DNA of 64,000 bases from Bacteroides oleiciplenus YIT 12058 (GCF_000315485.1 NZ_JH992940.1:1500816-1564815), one strand, 5' to 3'. Counted from the stretch's first letter, positions 54,533 through 63,674 are shown. The notes: generated by a model from the sequence alone, not told the origin. Numbers and translations: made by a program.

Positions 54533-56296
54533 TTACAAAGTACGTCTATAGTCGTTCGGAGTCATCTTATACTTATTTTTGAACGTCCTGTTAAAGGTGG
54601 AAACGCTGATTCCGCACCGTTCCGCCACAATAGCAATGTTATATTCGGGATGTTCTTTCAACAATTCGACGGCATACTCCAAACGTTTGCCATTGATATA
54701 CTCCGTTGAATCGGCATCTACATTCTGTTTCAGAATTCTTATCATCCGGTTTTTGCTCACACCGATACATTTCATTAAGCCTTCACGCGAGAAATCCTGT
54801 TGGGTAAACAGTTTTTCTGTCGTAACGATACGGTCGAGCTTGCGGAACAGGACTACATTCTCTTCCATTTCTTTATCAGTAACAAAGGAGGTTCCCGAGC
54901 TATCTTGTTCACCCGTAACCGGAACACTTACCAGGGGCGCTCTGAGTAAGCGTGCATGCTCTGCTTTCTGAACCGCCAATTCTTCCTCTGTCTTATAGAG
55001 ATTGTCACGATAAGCAAGCAATTCCCGTATGGTGGCCGACATGACGACATTCTTTTCGCGGACGGTGCGGGTATATTGCACGTTCCTCACGAACAGTATC
55101 AGCAAGATAACAAAGACTCCCCCAAAAGAGAGTAGCATCACATTGCGCATCCTCACCCGTTCTGTCTGTTCGTGCAATTCCGCTTCCCGTTCATGCGTTT
55201 CATATACCGTGGCGAGTTCGATAGCGGAACTTTTTTGTTCCCGCACCTTCAGACTGTCTGTCAGGATAGCAAGTGCCTCATAATATCGTGATGCTAACTT
55301 GTAGTCTCCTTTGCCCTCATAGGCTTTGGCGAGCGAACGTTTCACCGCCACCATGTGGTAATTGATAGTATCCTTGTTTGCATATAGGAACGCTTCACGC
55401 GGTGTGTACATCTCAATCACCTTGTCATACCGTTTTCTGTCCATCAGATAAGGGATAATCAAATAATCATCTTTGATGTATGCCTCCCCAATGGCTTTCC
55501 ATTCCTGGTATGCTTCATCCGCTTCCCGTATTCGCCCCAACCGGGACAGGACAACCGCCCGTTGTGCATACATAGTTTTTTTCTCCTTTTCCGCCAGGTT
55601 TCCAATACCGGGTTCCTCGTTGGTAGTTTCGGTCACCACCTCTTCAAGTTCTTCCAGCGTTTGCAGCGCATCCTCGTAACGTCTGTCCCGTTGCTGCATA
55701 ATAAGCAGCGAGTTATAATTATACCGCAGGTTGTCATACTTATATTTATAGTTCGTCCGCTTCATCAGGGAGATAGCTTCTTTTATCATCTCGTAGCCCC
55801 GTGGCTTGTCCTCCTGATAATAGACCATTTTCCCCATATTGAAAAGGGCAATGGATTTCATTTCCATGTTACCACACCGCTCCGCCTTCTGCAACAGCCG
55901 CCGTACATAATTGGCTTTCTTTGCTTCATCATGCAGGCAGTCATAGCAGGAAACCATGCGGTGTACCTGCTCCATATATTCCTTGTCGTTGCTGCGTACA
56001 GAATCACTTTCCAGCACCCGTTTATAATATTTCAGTGCTTGCAGGTAGCGGCCTGTATTAAAATACAAATCGCCTTCGGTCACATCCATACGAAATTGTG
56101 AGTAGGCATTCCGCTTGCGCAATTCCTGCATAATCTGCACTGCCTTGTCAAAATCCGAAAAGGTGTATTCATAAACATAGTCGTCGGTTATCAGACTATC
56201 CGGCAAAGAGTTATTTACTGCATGTACATATGTTACGTTAAACTCGGCTATTATAATCAGCCATATAAATACGAGTATACGGTATAGGTTATTCAT
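54533..56296 (-). CDS. Membrane TPR/AraC-type regulator adjacent to eCIS
   Basis: A 587-aa regulator of a type common in Bacteroides. A signal/anchor (residues about 1-26) leads into a periplasmic array of TPR-like repeats (about 40-350: NTGRYLQALKYYKRVLESD, DALQTLEELEEVV, GDYKLASRYYEALAILTDSL). A membrane span (about 388-405, VMLLSFGGVFVILLILFV) and a coiled segment come next. A C-terminal AraC helix-turn-helix domain follows (about 480-587, with CIGVSKNRMIRILKQ, ISVSTFNRTFKNKYKMTPNDYRR). It probably senses a periplasmic signal and acts on DNA at the membrane. Its 3' end lies 23 nt from the tandem repeat upstream of the eCIS operon in the same direction. Confidence 0.88.
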   Translation of the reverse strand: MNNLYRILVFIWLIIIAEFNVTYVHAVNNSLPDSLITDDYVYEYTFSDFDKAVQIMQELRKRNAYSQFRMDVTEGDLYFNTGRYLQALKYYKRVLESDSVRSNDKEYMEQVHRMVSCYDCLHDEAKKANYVRRLLQKAERCGNMEMKSIALFNMGKMVYYQEDKPRGYEMIKEAISLMKRTNYKYKYDNLRYNYNSLLIMQQRDRRYEDALQTLEELEEVVTETTNEEPGIGNLAEKEKKTMYAQRAVVLSRLGRIREADEAYQEWKAIGEAYIKDDYLIIPYLMDRKRYDKVIEMYTPREAFLYANKDTINYHMVAVKRSLAKAYEGKGDYKLASRYYEALAILTDSLKVREQKSSAIELATVYETHEREAELHEQTERVRMRNVMLLSFGGVFVILLILFVRNVQYTRTVREKNVVMSATIRELLAYRDNLYKTEEELAVQKAEHARLLRAPLVSVPVTGEQDSSGTSFVTDKEMEENVVLFRKLDRIVTTEKLFTQQDFSREGLMKCIGVSKNRMIRILKQNVDADSTEYINGKRLEYAVELLKEHPEYNIAIVAERCGISVSTFNRTFKNKYKMTPNDYRRTL

Positions 56297-56343
56297 ATCT
56301 TTTTACTCCCCCAATTTCTTTTTTATAAATAAATAAACATTCA

Positions 56344-56351
56344 CAAAACTA
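56344..56351 (-). promoter_or_regulatory. -7 box for the TPR/AraC regulator gene
   Basis: TAGTTTTG on the minus strand matches TAnnTTTG, about 47 nt from the ATG. No -33 TTG at the right distance. Confidence 0.35.
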
Positions 56352-56462
56352 ATAAAAATTCATTAGCACAGTAAGAATTCTTCAAAAACCTTTTCATTTT
56401 TTTTATCTTACCCGAAGAACGCTGTCCACATCATCGGAGTCTTTCAAGTGTTCAACATAAAT

Positions 56463-56484
56463 ATTAGTCAAATATTTGACTAAT
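56463..56484. promoter_or_regulatory. 22-bp perfect palindrome, predicted MarR operator
   Basis: ATTAGTCAAAT and its exact complement ATTTGACTAAT meet without a spacer. The right arm includes the -33 TTTG of the efflux promoter, so binding would block transcription. The size and symmetry are those of MarR-family sites. Confidence 0.8.
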
Positions 56485-56507
56485 CCCGATAAAAAGCTCT
56501 ACCTTTG
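56475..56507 (+). promoter_or_regulatory. Promoter of the MarR-efflux operon
   Basis: TTTG (56475-56478), 21 nt, TACCTTTG (56500-56507): full consensus. About 31 nt to the MarR ATG. Confidence 0.75.
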
Positions 56508-56538
56508 CACCCGAAAAAGAAACTAAAGCAACACAACA

Positions 56539-56979
56539 ATGGAGAATTACAATTCATCGCGTGCGCTAATATTACAAATGCTAAAGACCCGCATGGCATT
56601 CCGCCAAGCCCTACAACGTGTTTTGAAGCGCAATAATATAGATATGACCTTTGAAATGCTGCAAGTACTAAGTTGCCTGTGGCAAGAACAAGGAGTCAGT
56701 CAGCAGATATTGGCCGAAAAGATAGCCAAAGATAAAGCCTGTATGACCAATCTGCTGGCAAATCTCGAAAAGAAAAACTGGATAATGCGTCAGGAAGATC
56801 TTACCGACCGGCGTAACCGGCTTGTATATCTCACCCCCGCAGGAGAAGAAATATCCAACCGGATTCGCCCGTTAATCCAAGACTTCTATACCCAGACGGG
56901 CAAACAAATGGGAATAGAAAACCTCAACGCATGTTCCAATCAATTACAGACACTCTATGAGATACTTAGCCAGTTTTAA
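56539..56979 (+). CDS. MarR-family transcriptional regulator
   Basis: A 146-aa winged-helix repressor predicted to control the efflux operon it heads. The DNA-binding part reads FEMLQVLSCLWQEQGVSQQILAEKIAKDKACMTNLLANLEKKNWIMRQEDLTDRRNRLVYLT, with helix 4 (QQILAEKIAKDKACMTNLLANLEKK) and the Arg-tipped wing DRRNR. Helices at both ends form the dimer interface. A perfect palindrome over its own promoter implies autoregulation, with release by a drug-like or phenolic ligand as in the family. Its last 23 nt overlap the TolC-like gene. Confidence 0.93.
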   Translation: MENYNSSRALILQMLKTRMAFRQALQRVLKRNNIDMTFEMLQVLSCLWQEQGVSQQILAEKIAKDKACMTNLLANLEKKNWIMRQEDLTDRRNRLVYLTPAGEEISNRIRPLIQDFYTQTGKQMGIENLNACSNQLQTLYEILSQF

Positions 56980-58282
56980 CATCCACCGCTTATTGCTTGC
57001 CAATATCCTTCTTGTAGTTCCGTTGTGGACAGTTGCCCAACAATCCGCCCGCCTGCTATCGGTAGATGAACTTTTCCGTCTAGGCACAGAAAACAGTCTC
57101 CAGCTTAAAAAAAACAAAATACAGGAAGCCATTTCAGGTGAACGGGAAAAGTCGGCCCGTACAAACCTGTTGCCGGACATCCAGGTCGGTGCCAGTGCCG
57201 GAGTGATTGGCCAACCGATTATTTTTCAACGGGGAATGTCCCATCCGGTACGTCCCGAAACACCCGACTGGTCACAGAATTATAATATCAACCTGACACA
57301 GCCACTCTACCAAGGAGGAAAGTTGCAAGGTAAAATACGGGCAGCCAAACTCCAAAAGCAAATAGCCGCTTTGAGTAATGCTGATAATGAAGCAGACATC
57401 AAGTTAGTGTTATTGCAACAGTACATGACGCTTTTCAGTTATTACAAACAGCAGGAGGTTCTGTCACGCAATATCGAAGAATCCGAACATCGCCTGAAAG
57501 ATATCCGCCGGATGAAACGGGAAGGCATCGTCACCCGCAATGATGAAATCCGCAGCGAACTGCAACTAACCAATGATCGCCTAGCTTATCAGGAAGCAGA
57601 AAACAGCATAGCCATCGCCTCGCAACAGCTCGATATTTTATTGGGACTGGACGAATCGCTGTTAATTACCCCAGATACCACACTATTATATACCGCCATC
57701 AACTTACTTGACTATGATACCTATGTACAACTGGCGTACAACAACTACCCCGGCATGCAGATAGCCCGGCAACAAATCCTTCTTGTGGAAAATGACATAA
57801 AGCTTGTCAAAGCAGACTATCTCCCCAGTCTCTCATTACACGCAGGCAATACCCTCGCCCGCCCGCTCAGCAGCACAATGGCCGATTTATACAACAATAA
57901 CTGGAATATCGGCCTCAGCCTCACCTACAACCTGTCTTCCCTCTATCAGAACAAGTATAAGATGCACGAAGCCCGGCAAAGCGTGCAACTGCAAAAGTAT
58001 GCCGAAGAGTTGTTGATGCAGGACATCCGAATCAGCATCCGAACCGCCTATACCCGCCACAAAGAAGCCATGGAGCGGGTGGAAGCCCTAAAACTCTCCG
58101 TCCGGCAAGCGGAAGAGAACTACCGGATTGTGCAGAACCGTTACTTAAACCAACTTTCCATCCTGACCGACCTGCTCGATGCAAGCAGCGTGCGTCTTGA
58201 TGCCGAACTGCAACTCACTGTAGCCCGCACCCAAACCATCTACACCTACTATGAACTGCAACGCGCCTGCGGCAACCTTTAA
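56957..58282 (+). CDS. TolC-family outer membrane efflux protein
   Basis: A 441-aa outer-membrane channel subunit that connects to the periplasmic adaptor. The N-terminus is a signal peptide (about residues 1-27, ending VAQQ). The mature chain shows the OEP family layout: two long coiled-coil repeats, SVDELFRLGTENSLQLKKNKIQEA, then INLTQPLYQGGKLQGKIRAAKLQ, then GLSLTYNLSSLYQNKYKMHEARQSV and LSVRQAEENYRIVQNRYLNQLSILTDLLDASSVRLDAELQ. It overlaps marR, and the HlyD-like gene follows at 35 nt. Confidence 0.92.
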   Translation: MRYLASFNIHRLLLANILLVVPLWTVAQQSARLLSVDELFRLGTENSLQLKKNKIQEAISGEREKSARTNLLPDIQVGASAGVIGQPIIFQRGMSHPVRPETPDWSQNYNINLTQPLYQGGKLQGKIRAAKLQKQIAALSNADNEADIKLVLLQQYMTLFSYYKQQEVLSRNIEESEHRLKDIRRMKREGIVTRNDEIRSELQLTNDRLAYQEAENSIAIASQQLDILLGLDESLLITPDTTLLYTAINLLDYDTYVQLAYNNYPGMQIARQQILLVENDIKLVKADYLPSLSLHAGNTLARPLSSTMADLYNNNWNIGLSLTYNLSSLYQNKYKMHEARQSVQLQKYAEELLMQDIRISIRTAYTRHKEAMERVEALKLSVRQAEENYRIVQNRYLNQLSILTDLLDASSVRLDAELQLTVARTQTIYTYYELQRACGNL

Positions 58283-58317
58283 TTTTTAATTATTAATTTA
58301 GAATTTAGAATTATTCT

Positions 58318-59385
58318 ATGTCCGATTTACAAAAAAAACATAAGCAACTGAGAAGATTAAAAATAAGGAATATCACCCTTAACACCGTTTGCATTCTACT
58401 GGCATTAGCCGGCATTTCGTGGACCGTCAATTATTTCTGGAAATACCTCAATTACGAAATCACCAATGATGCAATGGTAGACCAATATATCGCCCCACTG
58501 AATATCCGTGTGTCGGGATATATCAAGGAAGTGCGCTTCACTGAGCACCAGCCGGTGCATGCAGGAGATACACTCCTCATCCTCGACGACCGGGAATACC
58601 GCATCAAAGTCAAAGATGCGCAAGCCGCCCTGATGGATGCAAAAGGAGCAAAAGAGGTATTAAGTTCCGGCATCCAGACTTCGCAGACCAATGTAGCCAT
58701 CCAAGAAGCCAACATTGCAGAAACCAAAGCAAAACTTTGGCAACAGGAACAAGATTACCGTCGTTACGCCAATCTGCTTGCCGAAGAATCCGTCAGTCAG
58801 CAGCAGTACGAACAGGTGAGAACGAACTACGAAGCTACCAAGGCACGTTACCAGGCACTGTTGCAACAAAAGGAAGCTGCCAAATCACAATACTCCGAAA
58901 CGAATAAAAAGTCTACAGGCGCCGAAGCCAATATCCTCCGTAAAGAAGCAGACCTGGAAATGGCCCAGCTCAACCTTTCGTATACGATAATCACCGCGCC
59001 TTACGATGGCTACATGGGACGCCGCACCCTCGAACCAGGACAATTCGTGCAGGCAGGACAAACGATGTCCTACCTTGTGCGAGGCAATGACAAATGGATC
59101 ACCGCCAATTATAAAGAAACACAAATTGCCCACATCTATATCGGGCAGAAAGTGCGCATCAAGGTAGATGCCCTCCAGGGACATATCTTTCATGGTACCG
59201 TGACGGCTATTTCCGAAGCTACCGGTTCGAAATACGCTTTAGTCCCCACCGACAATTCCGCAGGCAACTTTGTCAAAGTGCAACAGCGAATCCCTGTACG
59301 TATTGAGCTGAACGACACCACTCCCGAAGAAATGGCACACCTCCGGGCGGGCATGATGGTAGAAACAGAAGCATTAAGAAAATAA
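58318..59385 (+). CDS. HlyD/EmrA-family membrane fusion protein
   Basis: A 355-aa periplasmic adaptor. A single N-terminal membrane span (residues about 21-41) follows a basic cytoplasmic tail. Then come a lipoyl-like half motif (AMVDQYIAPLNIRVSGYIKEVRFTEHQPVHAGDTLLILDD), a coiled-coil hairpin (about 90-205) and the second half (LSYTIITAPYDGYMGRRTLEPGQFVQAGQTMSYLV), with a beta-barrel end including RIPVRIEL. It would bridge the MFS pump to the TolC-like channel. Confidence 0.93.
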   Translation: MSDLQKKHKQLRRLKIRNITLNTVCILLALAGISWTVNYFWKYLNYEITNDAMVDQYIAPLNIRVSGYIKEVRFTEHQPVHAGDTLLILDDREYRIKVKDAQAALMDAKGAKEVLSSGIQTSQTNVAIQEANIAETKAKLWQQEQDYRRYANLLAEESVSQQQYEQVRTNYEATKARYQALLQQKEAAKSQYSETNKKSTGAEANILRKEADLEMAQLNLSYTIITAPYDGYMGRRTLEPGQFVQAGQTMSYLVRGNDKWITANYKETQIAHIYIGQKVRIKVDALQGHIFHGTVTAISEATGSKYALVPTDNSAGNFVKVQQRIPVRIELNDTTPEEMAHLRAGMMVETEALRK

Positions 59386-59397
59386 AGCAACACACTG

Positions 59398-60993
59398 ATG
59401 GTAAAACTGAATCTTCCCCTGCGGCCTTGGGTACCACAATGGTTGGGCGTTGTCACTATGTTTGTGGTGATGCTTCCCATTATTATGCTCAATGGAACGT
59501 ACACGGGCAGCATGCTGGAGGTCAGCAACACCCTCGGAATACTCAGCGAAGACCTCACAATGGGGTACTACGCCGCTGCGGCAGGCATGGCAGTAGCCTA
59601 TCCCATTATTCCTAAAATACGTGCTATAGCCACCCCAAAGACCTTGCTACTGACCGATTTGTTACTGCAAATCATTCTCAGTTTCGTCTGCGCCCAGGTC
59701 GGCAACATGGATATTACGATTATTTGCAGCTTCTTCATCGGCTTTCTAAAAGCTTTCATCATGCTGGAATTCATCATTCAGATTCGCCCGTTCTTCAGCC
59801 CAAAGAATGTACGTAGCGAATTCTACGCCTACTTCTACCCCATCGTTTTCTCCGGCGGACAGATTTCAATGGCGCTGACGGCACAACTGGCCTACTATTA
59901 TCAATGGCAATACATGTACTACTTCACCATTCTGCTGATGCTCATTGCCATTATTTTCATCTTATTATTTTTCCGGTACGCCAAGCGCCCTATGCGTATT
60001 CCATATAAAGACATAGACGGACGAAGCATGTTCATCATAGCAGCGGCACTGCTATTCAGCATTTATGTATTTACTTACGGAAAGACACTGGACTGGTTTG
60101 ATTCTACAAAAATTAAAGTGTACGTTTTCGCCATTCCGCTACTGATTTATCTCTTTGTACAGCGGCAGCGCACACAAGAAAAGCCTTACGTCAGTCTAAA
60201 GCCTCTCCACCATCATAAGTCCATCATCGGATATACTTTCATGGTATTGGTAATGTTTTTCAGTGCCAGCAGTTCACTGATTACCAACTATCTGAACAGT
60301 ATTATCAAAGTAGATAGCGTACACGCCAACTCACTGAGCCTGTTGCTCATACCCGGTTTCATAATGGGAGCCATCATTTGTTTCTGGTGGTTCCGTTGGC
60401 AACGATGGCGGTTCCGCTTCCTCATTTCAGGAGGAATGTTCTGCTACGTCATTTATTTGGCGATACTCTATTTTGGCGTCACCCCCTACTCTACTTATGA
60501 GATGCTTTACCTCCCGGTATTCCTGCGCGGGCTGGCAATGATGAGCCTCTTCATCGCTTTTGGTGTATATGTAGTAGAGGATTTAGACCCTAAACTGATG
60601 CTATCGAATGCTTTCTTCCTGATTTCTTTCCGCTCGGTACTGGCTCCTGCCATATCCGCCTCATTCTTCAGCAATGCACTTTATCATTTGCAAATGAAGG
60701 GAATAAATACCCTCTCGGAGAACATGGTACTGACTAATCCAGTGACTTCAACACGCTACACTCAGGCACTAAACAACGCATTGACACAGGGACATGGATA
60801 TAACGAAGCCAGCCAGATAGCCACCAATAGCCTCTACACCATCCTGCAACAACAAAGCTTATTGTTGGGAATAAAAACCATTATCGGGTATTTGTTAATC
60901 ACAGCTCTGGTCATCGCAATAGTTTCCGCTTTCATCCCGTTCCATAAGACACTGAAGGTGGCTGTGGTGAAGACGGGAGATGATATGGTATAA
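59398..60993 (+). CDS. MFS drug efflux transporter (EmrB/DHA2-like)
   Basis: A 531-aa inner-membrane major-facilitator pump with about 14 hydrophobic segments, as in the DHA2 family. It is divergent from E. coli EmrB: the usual RxxxG loop after helix 2 is not obvious here. It is driven by proton exchange in the family. It starts 12 nt after the adaptor gene and completes a tripartite system for moving amphipathic compounds out of the cell. Export of a physiological compound rather than a drug is equally possible. Confidence 0.85.
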   Translation: MVKLNLPLRPWVPQWLGVVTMFVVMLPIIMLNGTYTGSMLEVSNTLGILSEDLTMGYYAAAAGMAVAYPIIPKIRAIATPKTLLLTDLLLQIILSFVCAQVGNMDITIICSFFIGFLKAFIMLEFIIQIRPFFSPKNVRSEFYAYFYPIVFSGGQISMALTAQLAYYYQWQYMYYFTILLMLIAIIFILLFFRYAKRPMRIPYKDIDGRSMFIIAAALLFSIYVFTYGKTLDWFDSTKIKVYVFAIPLLIYLFVQRQRTQEKPYVSLKPLHHHKSIIGYTFMVLVMFFSASSSLITNYLNSIIKVDSVHANSLSLLLIPGFIMGAIICFWWFRWQRWRFRFLISGGMFCYVIYLAILYFGVTPYSTYEMLYLPVFLRGLAMMSLFIAFGVYVVEDLDPKLMLSNAFFLISFRSVLAPAISASFFSNALYHLQMKGINTLSENMVLTNPVTSTRYTQALNNALTQGHGYNEASQIATNSLYTILQQQSLLLGIKTIIGYLLITALVIAIVSAFIPFHKTLKVAVVKTGDDMV

Positions 60994-61160
60994 AACTTAT
61001 AAGCGGCAGATAAAAAGTCTTATCTACAAAATATCAGAAGCTTGTTGAAAAAGTTAAAAGTTGAAAAGAAATAAACGGCACAATACTTTCTGCCTTCAAG
61101 AAGAAATGCTAACAGCAAACTAAACTTGAAAGTTTTTTGTACTTCTATATAAATGAATTA

Positions 61161-62060
61161 TTAAAAAGGAGTAACCGATGTTCCTGAACTATCATCATTA
61201 ACTTTGGTAAAGGGAATATGAGAAAGAGCAGTACCGCCAATTTTTCCTCTTATATATGTGCTACCAAATGTTACATCTGTTATAACTGACCCTGCCGGAT
61301 ATGAATGAAATCCTTTCCTATAGCTACTGTTTAGTACAAATCCTCCTTCAGCACGCCCCACACTATTCCATTTATTGACACTTGTTACTACCGCTGCAGT
61401 ATCGCCAGGTAGTATATCGTAACTGTGACTTCTATTAAATCCCCATTTCACTGTACCGTAATAGTGCTTGCTTACTAAACCAACAGCAGATGTTTGAAAC
61501 ATCATTCCTCTACAGGATCGTGGAGTATCAATCATGGTCGCGGGTGTCAATGTAGTCGTATCTCCCAAAGTTGTTAATGTTATAGGTGCTGCTCCAACTG
61601 ATACAGCTCCACTTACAGGTGTACTATTATCCAGTGTTTGCCCTGCTATCAAGTTTTTAGTCCCATATAAGGGGTTAGTATAGGGGCGTGCTCTGTCTAA
61701 GAAATTTCCGTTTGAATCCATTCTTAAACGGTGAACAGGCTTAACCTCTCCAGGATCCATTCTGTGGACAATCTGAATAAAGCCAATCTTTTCAGGGATT
61801 CCTCCTACTACTGCAGTTGGCGTGAATGTTAAGTTCATATCAACACCCTTAATGTAGCTACGAAGACCACAACAATAAGACTTCCTTTTTTCATCAAATT
61901 GTGTTGTCTCAAATTTGCCTACACCTCGCACATCAACCCTTGCGAATTGTAAACTCACGTTGTTACAGGAACGATTATCTACAAATCTCAGATTTCCTCT
62001 TTGACGTTTAACCTGAATAATTCTGGAAGGTAATGCATTATATTGCTTACACTCTTTCAT
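61161..62060 (-). CDS. Orphan protein with eCIS-type N-terminal signature; candidate cargo
   Basis: A 299-aa protein with no signal peptide. Its N-terminus has RIIQ at residues 13-16 and LRFVDNR at 24-30. The DUF4157 protein of the eCIS operon has RIIQ at 13-16 and LQFVDNR at 25-31; the two are otherwise unrelated. After this leader the protein is beta-rich, Gly/Thr/Ser-rich, and includes YCCG near residue 62 and an end rich in Tyr, Trp and Gly. I recognise no enzyme motif. The gene is more A+T-rich than its neighbours and stands alone with its own promoter, which suggests later acquisition. An injected effector is the favoured reading, and an unrelated surface or phage-type protein is the alternative. 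Confidence 0.65.
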   Translation of the reverse strand: MKECKQYNALPSRIIQVKRQRGNLRFVDNRSCNNVSLQFARVDVRGVGKFETTQFDEKRKSYCCGLRSYIKGVDMNLTFTPTAVVGGIPEKIGFIQIVHRMDPGEVKPVHRLRMDSNGNFLDRARPYTNPLYGTKNLIAGQTLDNSTPVSGAVSVGAAPITLTTLGDTTTLTPATMIDTPRSCRGMMFQTSAVGLVSKHYYGTVKWGFNRSHSYDILPGDTAAVVTSVNKWNSVGRAEGGFVLNSSYRKGFHSYPAGSVITDVTFGSTYIRGKIGGTALSHIPFTKVNDDSSGTSVTPF

Positions 62061-62081
62061 ACAACTTAATTACATTTACCA

Positions 62082-62089
62082 CAAATATA
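62082..62089 (-). promoter_or_regulatory. -7 box of the candidate cargo gene
   Basis: TATATTTG on the minus strand matches TAnnTTTG, with a TTG (62109-62107) 17 nt upstream, slightly short of the usual spacing. About 21 nt to the ATG. Confidence 0.5.
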
Positions 62090-62390
62090 GTCATTTTTTG
62101 ATAAACCAACTCTTTTCAGACAAAATATTACCCGGTAGTAATCAAGCAATTACTACTGGATAGTTCATTCACTATCACTAAGTAGTAAAGCCACTACCTA
62201 TAGGTAGTTTTTCAACCTAGTAGTTACTTCACCTGTTCAATTACCTCACCTTTACTTTTACAGAAACAAAAAAATAAAATAAATTGATAGCAGGATTTGG
62301 CAGAATTGAAAAATACTATTAATCAAAAGTTATAATGAATTTAGCATATTCCGGCAAAAAACAGACTTGATTACTAAACGAGTATCAAAA
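62090..62390. other. Non-coding region between candidate cargo gene and fba
   Basis: About 300 bp, very A+T-rich, with no ORF. It holds the GTAGT/ACTAC inverted repeats at 62135-62208 described separately and ends at the fba terminator. Nothing else stands out. Confidence 0.6.
62135..62208. repeat. Cluster of GTAGT/ACTAC inverted repeats
   Basis: GTAGTAAT (62135-62142) pairs with ATTACTAC (62149-62156), and ACTACCTATAGGTAGT (62193-62208) is a 16-bp perfect palindrome, with a further AGTAGT between them (62181-62186). The cluster lies 75-150 nt upstream of the candidate cargo gene. A regulatory site or an RNA structure is possible. Confidence 0.5.
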
Positions 62391-62418
62391 AAGGCTGCCC
62401 TTTTTCAAGGGCAGCCTT
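62391..62418. terminator. Terminator of fba
   Basis: A 12-bp perfect stem (62391-62402 with 62407-62418) and a TTTC loop; on the minus strand it is followed by a T-run. It is directly downstream of the fba stop. Confidence 0.9.
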
Positions 62419-62445
62419 CCATTTATATTCTAACAGACCTGTAGA

Positions 62446-63450
62446 TTATTCAGCCAATTTATTGTCTGAACCCAGCACGTTAAGGATTTTATGCATGTAC
62501 AGTTTCTCCATGTTGTCACGAGCCGGACCAAGATACTTACGAGGGTCGAATTCTCCCGGTTTTTCAGCAAATACCTTACGAACTGCAGCAGTCATAGCCA
62601 AGCGAGAGTCTGAGTCGATGTTGATCTTGCAAACTGCAGATTTAGCTGCTTTACGCAGTTCATCTTCAGGAATACCGATAGCTGCTTCCAGTTTGCCACC
62701 ATATTTGTTGATAGTTTCAACTTCTTCCTGAGGAACTGAAGAAGAACCGTGCAGCACGATGGGGAATCCCGGAAGTTTCTCCATTACAGCATCCAATACT
62801 TCGAATGCCAAAGGAGGAGGAACTAAACGACCTGTAGCCGGATCAACGTGACACTGTTCGGGTTTGAACTTGTAAGCACCATGAGAAGTACCGATTGAGA
62901 TAGCCAAAGAGTCACAACCTGTGCGAGTAGCAAAGTCGATTACTTCTTCAGGGTCAGTATAAGTATGGTGTTCAGCAGAAACTTCATCTTCTACACCAGC
63001 CAAAACGCCAAGCTCGCCTTCTACAGTTACATCAAACTGATGAGCATATTCAACTACCTTCTTTGTCAAAGCAACGTTTTCTTCGTAAGGCAGGTGAGAA
63101 CCATCGATCATAACTGAAGAGAAACCTGAGTCGATACAGCTTTTGCAAGTCTCGAAAGTATCTCCATGGTCAAGGTGAAGAACGATTTCAGGATGTTTGC
63201 AGCCTAATTCTTTAGCATATTCCACAGCACCCTGAGCCATGTAACGCAACAGTGTAGCGTTAGCATACTGACGAGCACCCTTAGATACCTGAAGGATTAC
63301 CGGAGACTTTGTCTCAACTGCAGCTTTGATGATAGCCTGCATCTGTTCCATGTTGTTGAAGTTGAATGCAGGGATTGCATATCCACCCTTGATAGCCTTC
63401 GCAAACATTTCTCTTGTATTTACGAGACCCAAATCTTTGTAATTAACCAT
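62446..63450 (-). CDS. fba: Class II fructose-1,6-bisphosphate aldolase
   Basis: Cleaves fructose 1,6-bisphosphate to glyceraldehyde 3-phosphate and dihydroxyacetone phosphate, central to glycolysis and gluconeogenesis. The 334-aa zinc enzyme has AIPAFNFNNMEQMQAIIKAA, the HLDHGDTFETCKSCIDSGFSSVMIDGSHLPYEENV block with zinc His and catalytic Asp, EGELGVLAGVEDEV, and near the C-terminal half LHGSSSVPQEEV and KINIDSDSRLAMTAAVRK. A -7 box lies 40 nt upstream, and the gene is monocistronic. Confidence 0.97.
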   Translation of the reverse strand: MVNYKDLGLVNTREMFAKAIKGGYAIPAFNFNNMEQMQAIIKAAVETKSPVILQVSKGARQYANATLLRYMAQGAVEYAKELGCKHPEIVLHLDHGDTFETCKSCIDSGFSSVMIDGSHLPYEENVALTKKVVEYAHQFDVTVEGELGVLAGVEDEVSAEHHTYTDPEEVIDFATRTGCDSLAISIGTSHGAYKFKPEQCHVDPATGRLVPPPLAFEVLDAVMEKLPGFPIVLHGSSSVPQEEVETINKYGGKLEAAIGIPEDELRKAAKSAVCKINIDSDSRLAMTAAVRKVFAEKPGEFDPRKYLGPARDNMEKLYMHKILNVLGSDNKLAE

Positions 63451-63489
63451 TTTGTTTAAAGTTTATTGTTAGTGAATGAAAATTCTACG

Positions 63490-63497
63490 CAAAAGTA
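63490..63497 (-). promoter_or_regulatory. -7 box for fba
   Basis: TACTTTTG on the minus strand matches TAnnTTTG, 39 nt before the ATG. Confidence 0.5.
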
Positions 63498-63674
63498 GTC
63501 ATTATCTTCCAAAAGAAAGAACAGGTCGGGAATAAATTATCGCTTCCTACCCGTCAAAACAATTCTCTTTTAAAGCTATTGGATGATTTTAACAGAATAT
63601 TGTAATCTCTATATTACAAACTCTTTTCATCTGTCGCTCTCATCCGCCCCTTTTGCATCTCTATTTTATATAAC

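Noticed and set aside
61008..61025. Terminator after the efflux operon
   Set aside because: AGATAA/TTATCT is a six-base A+T stem without a T-run, too weak to call.
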